NCBI RefSeq assembly: GCF_000252995.1 | Contig: NC_015761.1 | Location: forward strand, 310,001-374,000 | From: Salmonella bongori NCTC 12419 | GTDB taxonomy: Bacteria > Pseudomonadota > Gammaproteobacteria > Enterobacterales > Enterobacteriaceae | DNA: 64,000 nt | Direction of reading: 5' to 3' | Shown here: positions 54,636 through 62,830 of the stretch, one piece after another | Layout of the letters: each line of letters opens with the position of its first letter | How positions within the stretch are numbered: the first letter of the stretch is position 1 | The notes under the pieces: model-generated | The model's database searches: none | What the model saw: only the letters and a program-made list of their open reading frames with translations | What the model was told of the DNA's origin: nothing | Translations under genes and position numbers: made by a program

Positions 54636-54737
54636 ATGCTAGATAAATACTACCGTTTCGCTGTCGAAAAAGATGACCCCTCCGAAGCGCCTGAGTCTGG
54701 CGATAAGCCAGACAGCCAACCGAAGAAAAAGTCTTAA
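54636..54737 (+). CDS. Possible 33-residue small protein before the oxidase operon
   Basis: ATG 54636 follows AAGGGAGAC by 5 nt. The hydrophilic product begins MLDKYYRFAVEKDDPSEAPE and ends in KKKS. No membrane segment, so it is not a CydX-type subunit. It precedes the oxidase gene by 117 nt. The strong ribosome site is the main support. Confidence 0.45.
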   Translation: MLDKYYRFAVEKDDPSEAPESGDKPDSQPKKKS

Positions 54738-54854
54738 TTTATCTGGATATTCCCCCGACGTTTTTACGTTTGGGGAAAATAACCGTTTCGTTTCAATTTG
54801 GTTGCGAACAGTGAATATTTTACGCAAAGTGACTGTCTATAAACGGGAGGGAAC

Positions 54855-56258
54855 ATGGAGTTTGATGCATTCTTTTTAGCGAGACTCCAGTTTGCCTTTA
54901 CCGTCTCTTTTCATATTATTTTCCCCGCGATTACGATTGGCTTAGCCAGTTACCTGGTGGTACTGGAAGGTTTATGGCTAAAAACGCGTAATCCTGTCTG
55001 GCGCTCGCTCTATCAGTTCTGGCTGAAAATTTTTGCCGTTAACTTCGGAATGGGGGTGGTCTCCGGTCTGGTTATGGCTTACCAGTTCGGAACAAACTGG
55101 AGTGGTTTCTCCCAGTTCGCAGGGAGTATTACCGGGCCTTTATTGACCTATGAAGTGCTCACCGCATTCTTTCTTGAAGCGGGCTTTTTAGGCGTGATGC
55201 TTTTTGGCTGGAATAAAGTCGGGCCTGGCTTGCACTTCTTATCAACCTGTATGGTGGCGTTGGGAACCTTAATGTCTACGTTCTGGATCCTGGCCTCCAA
55301 CAGTTGGATGCATACTCCGCAGGGATTTGAAATTCACAACGGTCAGGTTGTTCCGGTAGACTGGTTTGCGGTGATTTTTAACCCATCGTTCCCGTATCGT
55401 CTGCTACATATGACGGTGGCGGCGTTTTTAAGTAGCGCGATGTTTGTCGGCGCGTCCGCCGCGTGGCATTTATTGAAAGGCAACAATACACCCGCTATTC
55501 GCCGAATGTTCTCGATGGCGTTATGGATGGCCGTCGTGGTGGCGCCCGTTCAGGCATTGATTGGCGATATGCACGGCCTGAATACCCTGAAGCATCAACC
55601 TGTCAAAATTGCCGCGATTGAAGGTCACTGGGAAAATACGCCCGGCGAACCAACGCCGCTTACGCTGGTGGGCTGGCCGGATATGGAAGCGGAAAGAACC
55701 CGTTATGCGCTTGAGATCCCGGCACTGGGCAGCCTGATCCTGACGCATAGCCTGGATAAACAAGTGCCAGCGCTCAAGGATTATCCTAAAGAGGATCGCC
55801 CTAACTCTACTGTGGTGTTCTGGTCTTTCCGCATTATGGTGGGGATGGGCGTACTGATGATCCTGATGGGGCTGGCCAGTTTGTGGCTACGATACCGACA
55901 CAGACTATATCAATCGCGCCCCTTTATGCACTTTGCATTATGGATGGGGCCATCCGGCCTTATCGCCATCCTTGCCGGATGGGTGACTACCGAAGTCGGA
56001 CGCCAGCCGTGGGTGGTTTATGGCCTGCTACGGACGCGTGATGCGGTTTCCGCGCACAGTACATTGCAAATGAGCATCAGTTTGTTGGCCTTCTTTGTGG
56101 TGTATTCCCTGGTGTTTGGGGTGGGGTATATTTATATGATTCGCCTTATCCAGAAAGGGCCGCAGCCGACGGAGACACCGACCGCTGAAACCGATGGCAG
56201 ACCTGCGCGTCCTATCTCTGCCGTAGGGGAATCGCTTGAGCAGGAGAAACGCGAATGA
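54855..56258 (+). CDS. Cytochrome bd-type ubiquinol oxidase subunit I (CioA-like)
   Basis: This 467-residue inner-membrane subunit carries the haems and the quinol site. Haem ligand histidines appear at H20 (VSFHIIFPAITIG) and in FPYRLLHMTVAAF. The Q-loop is short, as in cyanide-insensitive CioA enzymes; E. coli CydA and AppC are about 520 residues. FRIMVGMGVLMILMG and GWVTTEVGRQPWVVYG are characteristic. The ribosome site is GGGAGGG. Subunit II follows with a 4-nt overlap. Confidence 0.93.
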   Translation: MEFDAFFLARLQFAFTVSFHIIFPAITIGLASYLVVLEGLWLKTRNPVWRSLYQFWLKIFAVNFGMGVVSGLVMAYQFGTNWSGFSQFAGSITGPLLTYEVLTAFFLEAGFLGVMLFGWNKVGPGLHFLSTCMVALGTLMSTFWILASNSWMHTPQGFEIHNGQVVPVDWFAVIFNPSFPYRLLHMTVAAFLSSAMFVGASAAWHLLKGNNTPAIRRMFSMALWMAVVVAPVQALIGDMHGLNTLKHQPVKIAAIEGHWENTPGEPTPLTLVGWPDMEAERTRYALEIPALGSLILTHSLDKQVPALKDYPKEDRPNSTVVFWSFRIMVGMGVLMILMGLASLWLRYRHRLYQSRPFMHFALWMGPSGLIAILAGWVTTEVGRQPWVVYGLLRTRDAVSAHSTLQMSISLLAFFVVYSLVFGVGYIYMIRLIQKGPQPTETPTAETDGRPARPISAVGESLEQEKRE

Positions 56259-57265
56259 CCATCGATCTTCCGGTTATCTGGTTTGCCATTATTGTATTCG
56301 CCACGCTGATGTATATCGTCATGGATGGTTTCGATCTGGGGGTCGGTATCCTGTTTCCGTTTATTCGTGATAAACACGATCGCGATGTCATGGTGAACTC
56401 GGTCGCGCCGGTATGGGATGGCAACGAAACCTGGCTGGTCATGGGGGGCGCTGGCCTGTTCGGCGCATTCCCGTTGGCCTATGCTGTTATCGCGGATGCG
56501 CTGACTATCCCGCTGGTGATAATGCTGCTTGGCCTGATTTTTCGCGGTGTCGCCTTTGAATTCCGCTTTAAAGCCACCGAGTCGCATCGCGCCTTTTGGG
56601 ATAAGTCCTTTATCGTGGGGTCAATTCTGGCAACTTTTGCCCAGGGGGTTGTAGTAGGCGCTGTGGTGAGCGGTTTTCAGGTAGAGGGGCGAACCTTTAG
56701 TGGTTCACAGCTTGACTGGCTGACGCCGTTTAACCTGTTCTGCGGTGTGGGACTGGTCATCACCTATGCATTATTGGGCGCCACCTGGCTCATTATGAAA
56801 AGCGAAGATCCGCTGCATAGCCGGATGTGTGAACTGTCGCGCCCGCTGTTGATCGCCCTGTTGCTGGTAATGGGAGGCGTCAGTATATGGACGCCGCTGA
56901 CCCACAGTGCTATCGCCGAGCGCTGGTTCACGTTGCCTAATTTATACTACTTCTTGCCGGTACCAGTACTGGTATTGATCTTTAGCGCATGGCTATGGCG
57001 CAGCGTGAAAAATCCTCAATCTCATGCGCGTCCGTTTGTCCTCACGCTAGGGTTAATTTTCCTGGGGTTCAGCGGGTTAGGCATCAGTATCTGGCCAAAC
57101 ATTATCCCGCCGGATATTTCGCTGTATGCCGCCTCTGCGCCGCCACAAAGTCAAAGCTTTATGCTGGTTGGAGCGCTGGTAATCATTCCGATCATTTTGG
57201 CTTATACCTTCTGGAGCTATTACGTTTTCCGTGGAAAAGTTCGGCATGGAGAGGGATATCACTGA
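56255..57265 (+). CDS. Cytochrome bd-type oxidase subunit II (CioB-like)
   Basis: This 336-residue polytopic subunit of the CydB family has the N-terminal WFAIIVFATLMYIVMDGFDL, then GVGILFPF, and PVWDGNETWLVMGGAGLF. It forms the heterodimer with the upstream product. Start ATGA overlap with subunit I and 1-nt overlap with the following small gene indicate one translationally coupled operon. Confidence 0.93.
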   Translation: MTIDLPVIWFAIIVFATLMYIVMDGFDLGVGILFPFIRDKHDRDVMVNSVAPVWDGNETWLVMGGAGLFGAFPLAYAVIADALTIPLVIMLLGLIFRGVAFEFRFKATESHRAFWDKSFIVGSILATFAQGVVVGAVVSGFQVEGRTFSGSQLDWLTPFNLFCGVGLVITYALLGATWLIMKSEDPLHSRMCELSRPLLIALLLVMGGVSIWTPLTHSAIAERWFTLPNLYYFLPVPVLVLIFSAWLWRSVKNPQSHARPFVLTLGLIFLGFSGLGISIWPNIIPPDISLYAASAPPQSQSFMLVGALVIIPIILAYTFWSYYVFRGKVRHGEGYH

Positions 57266-57396
57266 TGGCTAAAGTGAAAAAATGGTCGCAACGAGTGGTT
57301 TGGATGGTGGCGATATGGTGCGCCAGCGTGCTTCTGCTGGCAGGTGTCGGGATGCTATTCCGGCTACTTATGACCTCCGCTGGATTCCGTTCTTGA
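57265..57396 (+). CDS. DUF2474 small membrane subunit of the oxidase
   Basis: This 43-residue single-span protein (helix about 12-36) starts at ATG 57265, sharing one base with the upstream stop. DUF2474 proteins are found after cioAB-type genes, in the position of CydX after cydAB, and probably stabilise the complex. Confidence 0.8.
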   Translation: MAKVKKWSQRVVWMVAIWCASVLLLAGVGMLFRLLMTSAGFRS

Positions 57397-57410
57397 TTGA
57401 TATCACCTGA

Positions 57411-57445
57411 ACGCGCTTTCGTTTTCTGGCGAAAGCGCGTCTTTG
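57411..57445. terminator. Terminator between the oxidase operon and yahN
   Basis: ACGCGCTTTCG (57411-57421) pairs perfectly with CGAAAGCGCGT (57430-57440), then CTTTG. It lies between convergent genes and may serve both. Confidence 0.7.
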
Positions 57446-57452
57446 TCAATGC

Positions 57453-58091
57453 CTATCGATGCGTCATGCCCTCATAGATAAGTCGGAGCGCAAACATACC
57501 AATAATAGCGCCAATAACGCGGCTGGCGATGCGTTGTATACGCCCATAAGCGCGCCGGACAGCGGGCAGTGAGAAGGCCTGGCTAAGAAAAACACGCCAG
57601 ATAACGGAGGAGAGCACAATCCCGGCCCAGGCCATCACTCTTGCCCAGCCAGGCGTTTCCGCGTGAAGCGTTACCGAAAATATACTGATAAAAAAAAGAA
57701 CCGTTTGTGGATTAGATAAATCCGTCATCAACCCCCGGCGAAAGAAGACTATCCATGGCGCGGCAATGGGGGCCTGGAGTGTACTCATTTGAGGTGTCGC
57801 CTGGTGGCGAATACTGCTCCAGGCGAACCATAATAAATAGACGCCGCCGATCATTTTGATAACAGAAAATACCGTTTCGCACTGCGTAATAAGCGTTGCC
57901 AATCCAAAAAGTCCCAACCCGGAATAAAAAGCGTCTCCAGTGGCGACGCCCAGACCAGTGATTACGCCAGCCCGTCGTCCCGACGCCAGACTGGTTTGTA
58001 CGACCACAAACAGATTTGCGCCCGGATTAAAAAAAGTTAAAACAAACAAACTAACGGTAAGCACGACAGCATGCAGCGGCTCCATAGACAA
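57453..58091 (-). CDS. yahN: LysE/RhtB-family amino-acid exporter (YahN-like)
   Basis: This 212-residue membrane protein has about six helices. It shows the family N-terminus NPGANLFVVVQTSLASGRRAG and GLGVATGDAFYSGLGL, and the internal GLMTDLSNPQTVLFFISIF. It probably exports an amino acid or homoserine-lactone-like compound; the substrate is unknown. In E. coli yahN also precedes yahO and the prp locus, supporting orthology. Confidence 0.8.
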   Translation of the reverse strand: MSMEPLHAVVLTVSLFVLTFFNPGANLFVVVQTSLASGRRAGVITGLGVATGDAFYSGLGLFGLATLITQCETVFSVIKMIGGVYLLWFAWSSIRHQATPQMSTLQAPIAAPWIVFFRRGLMTDLSNPQTVLFFISIFSVTLHAETPGWARVMAWAGIVLSSVIWRVFLSQAFSLPAVRRAYGRIQRIASRVIGAIIGMFALRLIYEGMTHR

Positions 58092-58317
58092 CGATTCCTG
58101 TAATCCCGGAAATAATTTTTATCTTATAAATAGTCAAACTTATTGATTGCGAGTGAGATCACAAAGCAGGGGCTTTTTAATTCCTCTCGCTACGCCATCA
58201 CAACATCGCCTGACTGGATTTTTCCAACAATCTACACTACTTATTTAAGGAGTCTGAACGGTATGTTTTGTTCTGATAAAGCAATGATGGCGTAATAACA
58301 AAAACGAGGGTTTTACT

Positions 58318-58593
58318 ATGAAGACGGGCTATAAAGTTATGCTTGGCGCGTTAGCGTTTGTTATGACAAACGTTTATGCTGCAGAAATCATGAAAAAAGC
58401 AGATTTTGATAAAGTTTCCTCGGATTACACAAAAATTGGCACTATTTCTACTACCGGAGAAATGTCACCGCTGGATGCCAGAGAAGATTTAATCAAAAAA
58501 GCAGATGAAAAAGGTGCGGATGTGGTGGTACTCACCTCCGGGCAGACAGAAAATAAAATTCATGGTACGGCTGATATTTATAAAAAGAAATAA
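58318..58593 (+). CDS. yahO: YahO-like periplasmic protein (DUF1471)
   Basis: This 91-residue protein has a signal peptide (cut after VYA) and a BhsA/McbA-like DUF1471 domain (DFDKVSSDYTKIGTISTTGE, DAREDLIKKADEKGADVVVL). Members are stress-induced surface or periplasmic proteins. Position between yahN and prpR matches E. coli. Confidence 0.9.
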   Translation: MKTGYKVMLGALAFVMTNVYAAEIMKKADFDKVSSDYTKIGTISTTGEMSPLDAREDLIKKADEKGADVVVLTSGQTENKIHGTADIYKKK

Positions 58594-58610
58594 TACGTTG
58601 AATCTTAAAA

Positions 58611-58642
58611 ATACCCGCCTGGACTTCTGGCGGGTATTTTTT
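58611..58642 (+). terminator. Intrinsic terminator of yahO
   Basis: ATACCCGCC (58611-58619) pairs with GGCGGGTAT (58629-58637), followed by TTTTT. Confidence 0.9.
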
Positions 58643-58666
58643 ATGGGTAATCGGTATCCGTTTTGT

Positions 58667-58735
58667 TGGATGGCGGCATCAATATGTTATGTAGCCTGCA
58701 AGAACGCGCAGGCCGGGTAAGCGTAGCGCCATCAG
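58667..58735. repeat. REP-like palindromic element
   Basis: TGGATGGCGGC at the left and GCCGGGTAAGCGTAGCGCCATC at the right are the halves of a degenerate enterobacterial REP unit. It lies between yahO and the convergent prpR end. Confidence 0.55.
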
Positions 58736-58764
58736 ACATACAGGGAGGAGAGCATCCGTCTTAA

Positions 58765-60387
58765 TTACCCGTCTGGATTTTCAGTACGCGCTTTTAAACG
58801 ACGCCACAGCGTGGTACGGCTGATCCCCAAATAACGTGCGGCGGCGCGCTTATCGCCATTAAAGCGTGCGAGCACCTCCTGCAATGGAAGCGCTTCTGCT
58901 GACGAGGGCGTGATTTCTGCTGTGGTCCCCACCAGTTCAGGTAATAATTGCCGCATAAATTGTCTGTCCAGTGTTGGTGCGGGATCGACGCTTAAAAAAA
59001 GCGCCAGGCGTTCCATCATATTCCGCAGTTCGCGAATATTACCGGGCCAATGATAGTTCAGTAGAAGCGGCTGACACTGCGTCAGCCCATGACGCACCGA
59101 TTCGGTAAAAGGGATCTCCATCGCGGCCAGCGATTGTTTTAAAAAGTTTTCCGCCAGAGGCAGAATATCAGGCTGTCGCTCGCGCAAGGGGGGAAGCGGC
59201 AGACGCAGAATGCTCAAACGGTAAAACAGATCGGTACGAAAACGTCCTTGCGTTATCTCCCGATCCAGATCGCAATGCGTGGCGCTGATCACCCGGACAT
59301 CTACCGGGATCGGCTGATGCCCGCCAACGCGGGTGACGGCTTTTTCCTCCAGTACGCGTAGAAGGCGGGTTTGTAACGGCAGCGGCATTTCGCCAATTTC
59401 GTCAAGAAACAGCGTGCCGCCGTGGGCGACCTCAAACAGCCCCGCACGTCCACCTCGTCTTGAGCCGGTAAACGCTCCCTCCTCATAGCCAAACAGTTCA
59501 GCCTCCAGCAACGACTCGGTAATCGCGCCGCAATTAACGGCGACAAAGGGCGGAGAAGGCTTGTTCTGACGGTGGGGCTGACGGTTAAACAACGCCTGAT
59601 GAATCGCTTGCGCCGCCAGCTCTTTCCCGGTCCCTGTTTCCCCCTGAATCAGCACTGCCGCGCGGGAACGGGCATAGAGTGTAATCGTATGGCGAACCTG
59701 CTCCATTTGTGGTGAATCGCCGAGGATATCGCTCAGCGCATAACGGGTCTGTAATCCCTTGCTGGAGGTATGCTGGCTATACTGACGCCGTGTCAGGCGG
59801 GTCATATCCAGCGCATCATGGAAAGCCTGACGTACGGTGGCCGCTGAATAAATAAAGATGGCGGTCATTCCTGCCTCTTCCGCCAGGTCGGTAATTAGTC
59901 CTGCCCCAATTACAGCCTCAATGCCGTTAGCTTTGAGCTCGTTAATTTGCCCGCGAGCATCCTCTTCAGTGATATAGCTTCGCTGTTCAAGACGGAGGTG
60001 AAACGTTTTCTGAAAGGCGACCAGAGCCGGAATGGTCTCCTGATAGGTCACGATTCCCATTGAGGAAGTCAGCTTTCCCGCTTTTGCCAGAGCCTGTAAT
60101 ACATCGAATCCGCTGGGTTTGATGAGGATGACAGGTACCGACAGTCGGCTTTTTAAATAAGCGCCGTTGGAACCTGCCGCGATAATCGCGTCGCAGCGTT
60201 CGGTTGCCAGTTTTTTGCGAATGTAGGCTACTGCCTTTTCAAAACCGAGCTGAATAGGCGTGATCGTCGCCAGATGATCAAACTCCAGGCTGATATCCCG
60301 AAATAGTTCGAACAGGCGCGTTACCGAGACCGTCCAGATCACCGGTTTATCGCTATTATCGCGCGAAGCGCTATGCACAGTAACCAT
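58765..60387 (-). CDS. prpR: Sigma-54-dependent activator PrpR
   Basis: This 540-residue activator of prpBCDE responds to 2-methylcitrate. The N-terminal sensor domain (about 15-200; VIWTVSVTRLFELFRDISLE) precedes an AAA+ domain with Walker A GETGTGKE (about 249-256), the sigma-54 contact loop GAFTGS (about 303-308) and GTLFLDEIGEMP. A Fis-type helix-turn-helix (AAARYLGISRTTLWRRLK) ends it. It is divergent from prpB, sharing the 265-nt control region. Confidence 0.95.
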   Translation of the reverse strand: MVTVHSASRDNSDKPVIWTVSVTRLFELFRDISLEFDHLATITPIQLGFEKAVAYIRKKLATERCDAIIAAGSNGAYLKSRLSVPVILIKPSGFDVLQALAKAGKLTSSMGIVTYQETIPALVAFQKTFHLRLEQRSYITEEDARGQINELKANGIEAVIGAGLITDLAEEAGMTAIFIYSAATVRQAFHDALDMTRLTRRQYSQHTSSKGLQTRYALSDILGDSPQMEQVRHTITLYARSRAAVLIQGETGTGKELAAQAIHQALFNRQPHRQNKPSPPFVAVNCGAITESLLEAELFGYEEGAFTGSRRGGRAGLFEVAHGGTLFLDEIGEMPLPLQTRLLRVLEEKAVTRVGGHQPIPVDVRVISATHCDLDREITQGRFRTDLFYRLSILRLPLPPLRERQPDILPLAENFLKQSLAAMEIPFTESVRHGLTQCQPLLLNYHWPGNIRELRNMMERLALFLSVDPAPTLDRQFMRQLLPELVGTTAEITPSSAEALPLQEVLARFNGDKRAAARYLGISRTTLWRRLKARTENPDG

Positions 60388-60430
60388 CGTCGTAGATTCA
60401 TGTTTAAGGAACGAATTCTTGTTTTATAGA

Positions 60431-60478
60431 TGTTTCGTTAATGTTGCAATGAAACACAGGCCTCCGTTTCATGAAACG
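60431..60478. promoter_or_regulatory. Probable PrpR-binding inverted repeats
   Basis: TGTTTC ... GAAACA (60431-60456) and the perfect palindrome CGTTTCATGAAACG (60465-60478) lie about 110-160 nt upstream of the prpB promoter core, the usual place for activator sites of sigma-54 promoters. The shared GTTTC/GAAAC arms suggest one protein, most likely PrpR. Confidence 0.65.
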
Positions 60479-60589
60479 TTAGCTGACTCGTTTTTCTTGT
60501 GACTCGTCTGTCAGTATTAAAAAAGATTTTTCATTTAACTGATTGTTTTTAAATTGAATTTTATTTAATGGTTTCTCGGTTTTTGGGTC

Positions 60590-60605
60590 TGGCATATCCC
60601 TTGCT
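60590..60605 (+). promoter_or_regulatory. Sigma-54 promoter of prpBCD
   Basis: TGGCATATCCCTTGCT fits the -24/-12 consensus with GG and GC at the correct distance, 48 nt before the prpB start. AT-rich DNA between it and the palindromes would suit IHF bending. Confidence 0.9.
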
Positions 60606-60652
60606 TTAATGAGTGCATCTTAATTAACAATTCAATAACAAGAGGGCTGAAT

Positions 60653-61537
60653 ATGACGTTACACTCACCGGGTCAGGCGTTTCGCGCTGCGCTTGCTAAA
60701 GAAAAACCATTACAAATTGTCGGCGCTATCAACGCCAATCATGCTCTGTTAGCCCAGAGGGCTGGGTATCAGGCTCTCTATCTCTCGGGCGGCGGTGTTG
60801 CCGCAGGCTCGCTGGGGCTACCGGATCTGGGCATCTCCACCCTTGATGACGTATTGACCGATATCCGCCGTATCACCGACGTCTGCCCGCTGCCGCTGCT
60901 GGTGGATGCCGATATTGGCTTCGGATCGTCGGCGTTTAACGTAGCGCGTACCGTGAAATCGATTTCCAAAGCCGGCGCCGCCGCGCTGCATATTGAAGAT
61001 CAGATTGGCGCCAAGCGCTGCGGGCATCGGCCAAATAAAGCGATCGTCTCGAAAGAAGAGATGGTGGACCGGATCCACGCGGCGGTGGATGCGCGGACCG
61101 ATCCTGACTTTGTCATTATGGCGCGTACCGATGCGCTGGCGGTTGAAGGCCTTGATGCCGCTATCGATCGCGCGCGGGCCTACGTAGAGGCCGGTGCCGA
61201 CATGCTGTTCCCGGAGGCGATTACTGAACTTGCGATGTACCGCCAGTTTGCCGACGCAGTGCAGGTGCCAATCCTTGCCAATATTACCGAATTCGGCGCG
61301 ACGCCGTTGTTTACTACCGAAGAGCTACGCAACGCCAACGTGGCGATGGCGCTCTATCCGCTGTCGGCGTTCCGGGCGATGAATCGCGCGGCGGAGAAGG
61401 TTTACAACGTGCTGCGACAGGAAGGAACGCAAAAGAGCGTTATCGACATCATGCAGACCCGTAATGAGCTGTATGAAAGCATCAATTATTACCAGTTCGA
61501 GGAAAAACTTGACGCGCTGTACGCCAAAAAATCGTAG
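60653..61537 (+). CDS. prpB: 2-methylisocitrate lyase PrpB
   Basis: This 294-residue enzyme splits 2-methylisocitrate into pyruvate and succinate, the last step of the 2-methylcitrate cycle. The active-site motif KRCGHRPNK contains C123; DADIGFG and IMARTDA carry the metal and substrate residues of the isocitrate-lyase superfamily. The ribosome site is AGAGGG. First gene of the operon. Confidence 0.95.
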   Translation: MTLHSPGQAFRAALAKEKPLQIVGAINANHALLAQRAGYQALYLSGGGVAAGSLGLPDLGISTLDDVLTDIRRITDVCPLPLLVDADIGFGSSAFNVARTVKSISKAGAAALHIEDQIGAKRCGHRPNKAIVSKEEMVDRIHAAVDARTDPDFVIMARTDALAVEGLDAAIDRARAYVEAGADMLFPEAITELAMYRQFADAVQVPILANITEFGATPLFTTEELRNANVAMALYPLSAFRAMNRAAEKVYNVLRQEGTQKSVIDIMQTRNELYESINYYQFEEKLDALYAKKS

Positions 61538-61624
61538 GCCACGGGTCTGATAAAGCGTAGCCGCTATCAAGTCTGTGGCGGACAACCTCAATACCCTACA
61601 CATTACAAAAATGACGAGGACACT

Positions 61625-62794
61625 ATGAGCGACACGACGATCCTGCAAAACAACACAAATGTCATTAAGCCAAAAAAATCCGTCGCATTATCCGGCGTAC
61701 CCGCCGGAAATACCGCCTTATGCACCGTAGGTAAAAGCGGTAACGATCTGCACTATCGCGGGTACGATATTCTCGATCTCGCGGAGCACTGTGAATTTGA
61801 AGAAGTTGCGCATCTGCTCATTCACGGCAAGCTGCCCACCCGTGATGAGCTGAATGCCTATAAAAGCAAATTAAAAGCGCTGCGTGGCTTACCCGCTAAC
61901 GTCCGTACCGTGCTGGAAGCGCTGCCAGCGGCATCGCACCCGATGGACGTAATGCGCACCGGCGTTTCTGCGCTGGGCTGCACCCTGCCGGAAAAAGAGG
62001 GGCATACCGTTTCTGGCGCGCGTGATATCGCCGACAAGCTGCTGGCCTCCCTCAGCTCCATTCTCCTTTACTGGTATCACTACAGCCACAACGGCGAACG
62101 CATTCAGCCAGAAACTGACGATGACTCTATCGGCGGGCATTTCCTGCATTTATTACACGGCGAAAAGCCATCGCAAAGCTGGGAAAAGGCGATGCACATT
62201 TCACTGGTACTGTACGCCGAACATGAGTTCAACGCCTCAACCTTTACCAGCCGGGTGGTAGCCGGTACGGGATCGGATATGTACTCCGCCATCATTGGCG
62301 CGATAGGCGCGCTTCGCGGGCCGAAGCACGGCGGGGCGAATGAAGTCTCGCTGGAGATTCAGCAGCGCTACGAAACGCCGGATGAAGCAGAAGCCGATAT
62401 CCGTAAACGTATCGCCAATAAAGAAGTGGTGATTGGTTTTGGTCATCCGGTATACACCATCGCCGATCCGCGCCATCAGGTGATTAAGCGGGTAGCGAAG
62501 CAGCTTTCACAGGAGGGCGGTTCGCTGAAGATGTACAACATTGCCGATCGGCTGGAGACGGTAATGTGGGACAGCAAAAAGATGTTCCCTAATCTCGACT
62601 GGTTCTCGGCGGTCTCCTACAACATGATGGGCGTTCCCACCGAAATGTTTACCCCGCTGTTTGTGATTGCCCGCGTTACAGGTTGGGCGGCGCACATCAT
62701 CGAGCAACGACAGGACAACAAAATTATCCGTCCTTCCGCCAATTATATTGGCCCGGAAGATCGCGCCTTTACGCCGCTGGAACAGCGTCAGTAA
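61625..62794 (+). CDS. prpC: 2-methylcitrate synthase PrpC
   Basis: This 389-residue citrate-synthase-family enzyme joins propionyl-CoA to oxaloacetate. Catalytic histidines appear in GPKHGGANE and GFGHPVY, with the Asp region near the C-terminus (MFPNLDWFSAVSYNMMG). It follows prpB by 87 nt; that gap has an imperfect inverted repeat (about 61541-61583) that may affect mRNA processing. The ribosome site is GACGAGGA. Confidence 0.95.
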   Translation: MSDTTILQNNTNVIKPKKSVALSGVPAGNTALCTVGKSGNDLHYRGYDILDLAEHCEFEEVAHLLIHGKLPTRDELNAYKSKLKALRGLPANVRTVLEALPAASHPMDVMRTGVSALGCTLPEKEGHTVSGARDIADKLLASLSSILLYWYHYSHNGERIQPETDDDSIGGHFLHLLHGEKPSQSWEKAMHISLVLYAEHEFNASTFTSRVVAGTGSDMYSAIIGAIGALRGPKHGGANEVSLEIQQRYETPDEAEADIRKRIANKEVVIGFGHPVYTIADPRHQVIKRVAKQLSQEGGSLKMYNIADRLETVMWDSKKMFPNLDWFSAVSYNMMGVPTEMFTPLFVIARVTGWAAHIIEQRQDNKIIRPSANYIGPEDRAFTPLEQRQ

Positions 62795-62830
62795 ACCCTT
62801 ACCTCTAACGATAAAAAGGAGTTGCACCCT

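Noticed and set aside
61541..61583. REP element or terminator between prpB and prpC
   Set aside because: The inverted repeat is imperfect, lacks a T-run and does not match the REP consensus well; the genes probably share a transcript.
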